Source of the DNA: Eubacterium sp.
GTDB taxonomy: Bacteria > Bacillota > Clostridia > Lachnospirales > Lachnospiraceae
Direction of reading: 5' to 3'
Assembly (NCBI GenBank): GCA_017539165.1
Contig: JAFYHN010000045.1
Location: 1-58,658, forward strand
Length of the DNA stretch: 58,658 nt
The notes beneath the pieces were generated by a model, which ran no database searches, was not told where the DNA came from, and saw only the letters and a list, made by a program, of their open reading frames with translations. A program made the translations under genes and the position numbers. Position 1 is the stretch's first letter, and every line of letters starts with the position of its first letter. Below are positions 52,756 to 58,658 of the stretch, in pieces.

Positions 52756-54078
52756 ATGAAGGAAGTATTCAAGAAGATAATATCGGGACTTGGAGCCTTG
52801 TGTGTTATAGCGGCACTGGCTTTTATAATAGTTTCGAATTTTGGAAAAAGTGATAAGTCAGCAATCCCTCAAAATGTAGGGGAGGCTCAGGATGGAGAAT
52901 CGGAAGGTGTGGATGATTCTTATAAAGAAAAGATAGCCAAGAGTTTTTCTTCCAAGAAGAATGACGATAATTCACAGGGATCAGGAGATACGGCTACAGC
53001 AACTAATGCGATAAAATCAAGCACCACTAATAAGGAAAGTTTATTTAATCGTGATCTTGGAGAAGGTGGCAGCAAACGTACTAAGAAAAAGGCTACTGTT
53101 ACGCCATCTTCTAATACATCAAACAGCAGTAATTCTACAGAAGCGGATATTTCTGTTTCGGATGATCACGAAAAACCTAAATTTCTTACATTCAATAGAA
53201 GCCCCAAAGTTAATATTGGAAATGAATTCAACGTTCATGATTTTATGGGGTATGGTGATAATCTTGATAGAGATATTCAGATGACCATAACGGGAACTGT
53301 GGATACATCAAGTCTTGGTTCTTATCCTATAACCATCACGTTGAAGGATGATGCTGGGAATTCTATTGAATCTGATATGACCGTAAATGTTGTATCCTCC
53401 GGAGGTTATGAACCATCATCCAAGGACGACGGAACGCCGAGTGCAGCAAACCCTTCAGAGACATTTGCAGAATTCAAGGAAAAATATAAAGGTGATAAGA
53501 GAGGCTTTGGAATCGATGTATCCAGATGGCAGGGCGCTATAGATTTCCAGAAGGTTAAAGCGGCAGGGTGCGATTTTGCGATTCTCCGACTTGGCGGATT
53601 CGATGATGGTGATCATTATACCGACAGGCAATACAATACATATATTGCAGATGCCAAGGCTGCAGGCCTGAAGATTGGAATATACTGGCATGCAGAGGAG
53701 AGGAATCCGGATGAGGTAAAGAAAAGCGTTGAATATCTCGATAAGGTTCTGAATGATGAAAAATTGGATTTCCCTATTGCGTATGACTGGGAAGACTTTA
53801 ATGGCTTTGAAGATTACGGAATGAACTTTAGTGATATAAACAAATGTTATGATACATTTTATGACGAGATAAAAGATCTCGGATATGAAGCGTGCTTATA
53901 CAGCAGTCTAAACTTCCTTGAAAATGTATGGACAAATAATAGGGGTGGAAAGGTTTGGCTTGCGCATTATACGAGCCAGACTGATTACACTGGTCCATAT
54001 TATATGTGGCAGCAGACCAGTTCTGGAGGAATTGACGGTGTATATACAAATGTAGACTTTAATGTATACTACGAATAA
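52756..54078 (+). CDS. Membrane-anchored GH25 lysozyme
   Basis: 440 residues. An N-terminal membrane anchor (~10-28) comes first, and a Ser/Thr/Lys-rich disordered stretch (~30-135) follows. An Ig-like DUF5011-type domain is at ~140-215 (KPKFLTFNRSPKVNIGN...SYPITITLKDDAGN), and the GH25 muramidase domain at ~240-440. GH25 residues seen: GIDVSRWQGAIDF (catalytic Asp), DFAILRLGG, GIYWHAEE and PIAYDWEDFNGFED (acidic pair). It cleaves the glycan backbone of peptidoglycan from outside the membrane. It is the last gene of the MoxR operon, 24 bases after the transglutaminase gene. The ribosome site is weak. Confidence 0.93.
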   Translation: MKEVFKKIISGLGALCVIAALAFIIVSNFGKSDKSAIPQNVGEAQDGESEGVDDSYKEKIAKSFSSKKNDDNSQGSGDTATATNAIKSSTTNKESLFNRDLGEGGSKRTKKKATVTPSSNTSNSSNSTEADISVSDDHEKPKFLTFNRSPKVNIGNEFNVHDFMGYGDNLDRDIQMTITGTVDTSSLGSYPITITLKDDAGNSIESDMTVNVVSSGGYEPSSKDDGTPSAANPSETFAEFKEKYKGDKRGFGIDVSRWQGAIDFQKVKAAGCDFAILRLGGFDDGDHYTDRQYNTYIADAKAAGLKIGIYWHAEERNPDEVKKSVEYLDKVLNDEKLDFPIAYDWEDFNGFEDYGMNFSDINKCYDTFYDEIKDLGYEACLYSSLNFLENVWTNNRGGKVWLAHYTSQTDYTGPYYMWQQTSSGGIDGVYTNVDFNVYYE

Positions 54079-54083
54079 AAAAC

Positions 54084-54113
54084 TTGACATATGGGGATAG
54101 GTTGTGTTAGTTT
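54084..54113 (+). promoter_or_regulatory. Possible promoter of the leucine T-box transcript
   Basis: TTGACA (54084-54089) is followed after 18 bases by TAGTTT (54108-54113) with TGT directly before it (extended -10). The -35 is perfect and the -10 poor. Confidence 0.45.
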
Positions 54114-54146
54114 ATCTCCATCAAACTAAATAATGTCAAATGCATT

Positions 54147-54478
54147 GACAGGGAATAGTAAGTAAGAGGAGGCCTGATGTTCAGATACCGTTTTTGATGG
54201 GTCTGCATCACAGAGAACTGCCGGTAGCTGCAAGGCAGAGGAATATTCCTACTGAACTCGCCCTTGAGCAGATTTGGTGAAAACATCGTGAAGCAAATGC
54301 AGATCGGAAAGTAGTCGAATCCGGAATCCCACCGTTATAAGGGAAAGGTATAAGAACTGTTTTAATCAGATCCGTACCGTAAAGTGCATATGGTGAGAAA
54401 ATCCCATATGAAGTAGAGTGGTACCGCGTGAATTCACGTCTCTACAGACCGCAAGGTTTGTGGAGGCGTTTTCTTTTT
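54147..54478 (+). promoter_or_regulatory. Leucine-type T-box riboswitch upstream of leuA
   Basis: The conserved T-box AGAGTGGTACCGCG is at 54415-54428. Stem I begins near GGGAATAGTAAGTAAG. The specifier region ACTGAACTCGCCCTTGAG offers CTC (54257-54259), a Leu codon like the specifier of the Bacillus ilv-leu leader. A terminator follows (ACGTCTCTACAGACC-GCAA-GGTTTGTGGAGGCGT, then TTTTCTTTTT, 54436-54478). Uncharged tRNA-Leu would favour the antiterminator and switch on leuA. It fills the 467-base gap together with the promoter. Confidence 0.92.
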
Positions 54479-54545
54479 AGTTTCTACTAAAACCTTGAAT
54501 AAACTTATTAAACAATGTACAATAAGAATTTGGAGGTAACTCGAG

Positions 54546-56231
54546 ATGAAGAATTATGAACACTACAGAAGAGGCTATTTTATGCCGCCAGTTGAATGTA
54601 ACGACTGGGTTAAAAAAGAGTACATTGACAAAGCGCCTATATGGTGCAGCGTAGATCTTAGAGACGGAAATCAGGCTCTCGTAGTACCAATGAGTCTTGA
54701 TGATAAGATCGAATTCTATAAGGAACTTATCAGAGTAGGATTTAAAGAGATTGAGATAGGTTTCCCGGCAGCAAGCGAGACAGAGTATGAATTCTGTCGC
54801 AGACTGATTGAGGATAATCTGATTCCTGACGATGTTACCATCCAGGTACTGACACAGGCGAGAGAGCATATTATAAAGAAGACATTTGACGCTGTAAGAG
54901 GCGCAAATCCAAAGAATGTAATTGTTCATGTTTACAATTCTACAAGTGTTGCACAGCGTGAGCAGGTATTCAAGAAGTCTAAGGAAGAGATAAAGCAGAT
55001 TGCTATAGAGGGAGCAGCGCTTCTTAAAAAACTTGCTGACGAAGATGGTGCTGAATATAGATTCGAATACAGTCCTGAGAGCTTTACAGGTACAGAACCT
55101 GAATATGCGCTCGAGGTATGTAATGCAGTTCTTGATGTATGGAAACCGACACCTGACAGAAAGGCTATCATCAACCTTCCTGCTACAGTCGAGATGTCAC
55201 TTCCACATGTATATGCTAGTCAGATTGAGTACATGAGCAAGAACATGAAGTATCGTGAAAATGTAATCCTTTCACTTCATCCTCACAATGACCGCGGATG
55301 CGGTGTGGCTGATGCTGAGCTCGGAATTCTTGCGGGCGCAGATCGTATTGAAGGAACTCTTTTCGGAAATGGAGAGAGAACAGGTAATGTTGATGTTATA
55401 ACACTTGGTATGAATATGTATACACATGGAGTAGATCCATGTCTTGACTTTTCAGATATGCCAAGAATTCAGGAAACTTATGAAAGACTTACCGGAATGG
55501 AGATATATCCTAGAGAACCATATTGTGGTAAGCTTGTATTTGCTGCATTCTCAGGTTCACACCAGGATGCTATCGCAAAGGGAATGAAGTGGCGTGAGGA
55601 AGATCCTAACCAGATGTGGACTACACCATACCTTCCTCTTAATCCAGAGGATATCGGACGTACATATGATGGAGATGTTATACGTATCAATTCACAGTCC
55701 GGAAAAGGTGGGGTTGGATTTATTCTGGAAACTAAGTATGGTTTCAACTTACCAAAGAAGATGAAGGAAGATGTTGGATATACAGTTAAGAGTGTATCTG
55801 ATCATGGACACAGAGAGCTTCAGCCTGATGAGGTTTATGAAGTATTTAAGGAAAGATATGTAAATGTCAAAAAGCCTATTGAATTTGTTGAGTGTCATTT
55901 CCAGCAGATAGATGGAATAACATGTGAACTTACGATAGAAAGAGATGGCGTACATAAGGTATATCATGGCAAGGGAAATGGCCGACTTGATGCTATAAGT
56001 AACGCTATTATGAGACATTTTGCAGTTACATTTGAGATAGTAAACTATGATGAGCATGCTCTTCAGCGTGGATCCAATTCTCAGGCATGTGCATATGTTG
56101 CCATATCTGTAGAGGGACATGATGATGACACATTCTACGGAGCAGGTATACATACTGATATCATAGAAGCTTCAGCATATGCTCTTATAAGTGCCGTTAA
56201 TAAGGCGCTTCAGGCTGATCACCTGAAATAA
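54546..56231 (+). CDS. leuA: 2-Isopropylmalate synthase
   Basis: 561 residues. Condenses acetyl-CoA with 2-ketoisovalerate, the first step of leucine synthesis. The HMGL-like catalytic barrel carries WCSVDLRDGNQALV (metal/substrate Arg-Asp), LSLHPHNDRGCGVADAELG (HxH metal ligands) and GNGERTGNVDVI. The C-terminal LeuA dimerisation/allosteric domain (~430-561, with HGKGNGRLDAISNAI and YGAGIHTDIIEASAYALISAVNK) allows feedback by leucine. The ~560-residue length is the longer LeuA type common in Firmicutes and Actinobacteria. It is controlled by the T-box directly upstream. GGAGG lies ten bases before the ATG. Confidence 0.96.
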   Translation: MKNYEHYRRGYFMPPVECNDWVKKEYIDKAPIWCSVDLRDGNQALVVPMSLDDKIEFYKELIRVGFKEIEIGFPAASETEYEFCRRLIEDNLIPDDVTIQVLTQAREHIIKKTFDAVRGANPKNVIVHVYNSTSVAQREQVFKKSKEEIKQIAIEGAALLKKLADEDGAEYRFEYSPESFTGTEPEYALEVCNAVLDVWKPTPDRKAIINLPATVEMSLPHVYASQIEYMSKNMKYRENVILSLHPHNDRGCGVADAELGILAGADRIEGTLFGNGERTGNVDVITLGMNMYTHGVDPCLDFSDMPRIQETYERLTGMEIYPREPYCGKLVFAAFSGSHQDAIAKGMKWREEDPNQMWTTPYLPLNPEDIGRTYDGDVIRINSQSGKGGVGFILETKYGFNLPKKMKEDVGYTVKSVSDHGHRELQPDEVYEVFKERYVNVKKPIEFVECHFQQIDGITCELTIERDGVHKVYHGKGNGRLDAISNAIMRHFAVTFEIVNYDEHALQRGSNSQACAYVAISVEGHDDDTFYGAGIHTDIIEASAYALISAVNKALQADHLK

Positions 56232-56272
56232 ATGGGATCATAAACCTATTATATATCAACTGCGAGGTCGCC

Positions 56273-57493
56273 ATGACAGAAGATAGAGACGACAATATAA
56301 TATACGTAGACAGCTCGGAGGAGCTTAGAGAAGAAAACTATAGACGTGCTGCGCATAAAATGCGACTTAGAAGCAATGTGATGCTGACGTTTTTGGTGTT
56401 GGTTGTTATAGCCGGAGTGACTTCATTTGTATATCTTAAGATGAGGTCATTTAACGGCTACAAAGTTATTCGTTCTTCGGAAACTAATTTTGAATCAAAT
56501 GCAGAATACCTTGAATTTGGAGGCAATCTTCTCAAATATACTCCGGATGGAGTTTCATATATAAATGAAGCTGGTGATACTGTATGGACGGCTGGAGTGG
56601 ATCTCAAGGTCCCTATAGCTGCGACAAATGGAGACTATGCTGTTGTGGCTGATAAAGGCGGGAATCTTGTCGCTGTATTTAATGTCGAAGGACAGGTGAG
56701 CTCCGTAAATATGCCATATTCTATCTGCGATATAGATGTTGCCAAGCAGGGTGCATTTACTGCTATCCTGGAATCTGATGATTCTAATTACATAAATATG
56801 TATGATAAGTCCGGAAATATCATTTATGAGATGAAGACCTCGATAGATAAGAGTGGATACCCTATGGATATATCTGTATCTGATGACGGGCAGAAACTAT
56901 TCTCGAGTTACTTTAAACTTGATGGTGTTAATATCAAGAATAATCTTACTGCATACAATTTTGGTGAGGTTGGACAGAATGAGAATGCCGACCGTATGGT
57001 GGGAGGATACTCATTTGAAGAGGAAATGATTCCTAAGGTGGAATTTGTAAATAATGATGTAGTAGCTGCATTTTCTGATAAGGAGATCATTCTCTATAAC
57101 ATGAAGGAGAAGCCTTCTGAAAGATGCACTATTGAATACGGCGGAGAGGTTAGCAGCATATTCTATTCAACAGATTATCTGGGATTTATCATGCTTAACT
57201 CAAATGCCGGAAATAATGCGGATTATGTCCTGCACGTATATGATCTTACGGGAAAGAGTTTATTCGATTACACGTTCAGTATGGATTATGATAAGATTCA
57301 TGCAACTTCTGATGAGATAATTATCACGGGAGGGAATAAGTGTCTTATAATCCAGAAATCCGGAAGAACTAAGTTTGCTTATACATTTGATGGAATGATA
57401 AAGGCTATGATTCCATCTTATAAGAAAAATGAATATGTAGTTACTCTTGAAAATAAAACAGAAACTATAAGACTCAAGACTGAAGATAAGTAG
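56273..57493 (+). CDS. DUF5711-like membrane-anchored beta-propeller protein
   Basis: 406 residues. An acidic N-terminus (EDRDDNIIYVDSSEEL), a membrane helix (~35-55) and an extracytoplasmic ~340-residue region of repeating beta strands (GVSYINEAGDTVWTAG, AVVADKGGNLVAVFN, IIYEMKTSIDKSG) suggest a WD/PQQ-type propeller. The pattern matches what is annotated as DUF5711 in Lachnospiraceae. No function is known. It is 19 bases before the CvpA-like gene and probably co-transcribed. Confidence 0.75.
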   Translation: MTEDRDDNIIYVDSSEELREENYRRAAHKMRLRSNVMLTFLVLVVIAGVTSFVYLKMRSFNGYKVIRSSETNFESNAEYLEFGGNLLKYTPDGVSYINEAGDTVWTAGVDLKVPIAATNGDYAVVADKGGNLVAVFNVEGQVSSVNMPYSICDIDVAKQGAFTAILESDDSNYINMYDKSGNIIYEMKTSIDKSGYPMDISVSDDGQKLFSSYFKLDGVNIKNNLTAYNFGEVGQNENADRMVGGYSFEEEMIPKVEFVNNDVVAAFSDKEIILYNMKEKPSERCTIEYGGEVSSIFYSTDYLGFIMLNSNAGNNADYVLHVYDLTGKSLFDYTFSMDYDKIHATSDEIIITGGNKCLIIQKSGRTKFAYTFDGMIKAMIPSYKKNEYVVTLENKTETIRLKTEDK

Positions 57494-57511
57494 GATAGTA
57501 AGGTAGTTTTT

Positions 57512-58276
57512 ATGTATTATGTAACAATAATCGCATTGGCGATAATTCTAATTTGTGGTTTGGTAGGACTTTGGCGAGGCCTCTTTAAGACGTTGTTTGG
57601 ACTTCTTGCGCTGATACTCTCTTTGGGTGTTACCTATTATGCCAGCCCTCATGTATCACAGTATATAATCGAAAAGACCGAGATAGATGACTATATCGAG
57701 AGCAGGATATATGACAAACTTGAGGCAGCCATGGAGAAGAAGGTAAAGGAGTCCCTTGAGAATGCTGGCATAACCAAGGATGTGGATGCTCTGGCTAAGA
57801 AAGAGACCGGAAATCTGATGGGGACAGATCCTGATAAGGCTACCCAGGTTCAGATGATAGATGGACTCAATGTTTCAGATACTATAAAAAGCAGTTTTAT
57901 TGAGAATAACAATGATGCTATATATAAGTCATTGGGTATAACAGGATTCTATAGTTATATAGCAAGATATGCAGCGGTTCTAATCACACGCATATTTTCG
58001 TTCGTGATGACATTTATAGTTCTTAGACTGTTCCTGCTTTTGGTATCTGTTATTGTAAATCATTTAACGGAAGAGGTTCCGGGACTTTCCGGGATTAATA
58101 GGTTCAGTGGATTTATTCTTGGACTGACGGGAGGCGTGTTGATAGTCTGGATAGTAATGACTATTGGAAGCCTTGCGTTCGGATCAGGATATTATGACTT
58201 GATAGCGAAAAGTGAAGTGCTTCAGAAGCTGGATGAATATAATATTCTTCTTGCGATGTTAAAGAGCAGATTTTAA
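57512..58276 (+). CDS. CvpA-family membrane protein
   Basis: 254 residues. The first ~45 residues hold two helices with the CvpA-like LVGLWRGLFKTLFGLLALILSLGVTYYASP. A ~90-residue soluble acidic/basic insert follows, then three more helices (~150-235) including GLSGINRFSGFILGLTGGVLIVWIV. CvpA proteins are linked to colicin V production, envelope integrity and wall enzymes, with no clear biochemical role. The insert is longer than in E. coli CvpA, as is usual in Clostridia. A terminator follows. Confidence 0.88.
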   Translation: MYYVTIIALAIILICGLVGLWRGLFKTLFGLLALILSLGVTYYASPHVSQYIIEKTEIDDYIESRIYDKLEAAMEKKVKESLENAGITKDVDALAKKETGNLMGTDPDKATQVQMIDGLNVSDTIKSSFIENNNDAIYKSLGITGFYSYIARYAAVLITRIFSFVMTFIVLRLFLLLVSVIVNHLTEEVPGLSGINRFSGFILGLTGGVLIVWIVMTIGSLAFGSGYYDLIAKSEVLQKLDEYNILLAMLKSRF

Positions 58277-58320
58277 TAGCTATATGCATGGTAAAAATAC
58301 AGTAAATAGTACAATATATT

Positions 58321-58348
58321 GAGGTCCCTTAGGGGACCTCATATTTTT
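58321..58348 (+). terminator. Rho-independent terminator after the CvpA-like gene
   Basis: GAGGTCCC-TTAG-GGGACCTC, a perfect eight-pair stem, followed by ATATTTTTTA. Confidence 0.92.
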
Positions 58349-58383
58349 TATATTATTCGCAGAAAATTTTTTTAAAAAAGGTG

Positions 58384-58412
58384 TTGACATTTCGGATTTA
58401 TAGTAGTATTAT
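58384..58412 (+). promoter_or_regulatory. Consensus promoter, probably of an rRNA operon
   Basis: TTGACA (58384-58389), exactly 17 bases, TATTAT (58407-58412). No protein gene follows within the remaining ~245 bases. Confidence 0.85.
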
Positions 58413-58419
58413 AAACAAG

Positions 58420-58658
58420 CTGTCGCTGATACAGAGCAACTGAGAAACACTCACGAGCCTAGTAAATTAGCGGGTTTCAAGGGTTTTGAGTAATCCTAAA
58501 AACAGCACAGTTCTTTAATAACTTAATAATGATGACAACCCCGAAAATTCTTTTAAATAAGAATATTCGGAATTGAACGAATCCAAATAAGAACAGTAAG
58601 TTTTGGAATGGTAAACGTTAACGTTTAACTATGACAAGGATAGTTGAGAAATCAACAC
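58420..58658 (+). other. Untranslated leader, probably of a 16S-23S rRNA operon beyond the edge
   Basis: The region has no reading frame of useful length. It contains AGTTCTTTAATAACTT (58509-58524), similar to the boxA antitermination signal of rRNA leaders, and a CGTTAACGTTTAAC stretch. Its length and the strong promoter fit an rrn leader ending just before the 16S gene; that gene itself is not in the window. Inference. Confidence 0.6.

Overview
The window reads as a low-to-mid G+C Firmicutes chromosome, most likely Lachnospiraceae (Coprococcus- or Butyrivibrio-like). Evidence for this: a phosphotransbutyrylase/butyrate kinase pair for butyrate formation, an ATP-type PEP carboxykinase, the Firmicutes order secDF-recJ-apt-rel, HemZ, a T-box leucine leader, strong AGGAGG-type ribosome binding sites and frequent TTG/GTG starts. 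No phage, insertion sequence, CRISPR array or tRNA gene was recognised. The genus call is inference.

Layout. 1-7.4 kb: the 3' end of pckA, a small membrane protein, a GldA/GldG-like ABC system with two small membrane proteins behind it, then ptb-buk. 7.4-12.3 kb: an anchored acidic protein, a MraY-like transferase, aroD and a convergent Gfo/Idh/MocA oxidoreductase. 12.4-19.4 kb: a heterodimeric ABC exporter, a convergent DtxR/MntR-type regulator, a regulatory interval with twin operators and an orphan promoter-terminator unit, alaA and mltG. 19.5-32.5 kb: a Ser/Thr phosphorylation locus (two FHA proteins, PP2C phosphatase, transmembrane kinase, a membrane-anchored Thr-motif protein, a 1787-residue Ig-like surface protein). 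32.6-46.2 kb: an NlpC/P60 wall hydrolase, secDF, recJ, apt, rel, an inverted-repeat element, an MBL hydrolase, hemZ, a HAD phosphatase and putP. 46.3-48.0 kb, minus strand: a CPBP protease and ung. 48.2-54.1 kb: MoxR, DUF58, transglutaminase and GH25 lysozyme. 54.1-58.3 kb: leucine T-box, leuA, a DUF5711-like protein and a CvpA-like protein. 58.3-58.66 kb: a terminator, then a strong promoter and leader that look like the front of an rRNA operon starting just past the window.

The most interesting part is the phosphorylation locus. The 293-residue membrane protein at 26203-27084 carries six Thr-x-[V/L]-Leu motifs. One sits in ETTSVLRAD, which closely resembles the phosphorylated N-terminal motif of actinobacterial GarA/OdhI. 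With a kinase, a phosphatase and two FHA (phosphothreonine-reader) proteins next to it, this looks like a complete writer-eraser-reader-scaffold set. The acidic tail of the ABC ATPase at 1319-2446 carries similar Thr-x-x-Leu motifs and may be another client.

Other structure outside genes: a ~220-base hairpin cluster between the two FHA genes, a perfect 25-bp inverted repeat behind rel that shares a core sequence with the region upstream of ung, and matching 16-bp palindromes in the divergent promoters near the DtxR-family gene.
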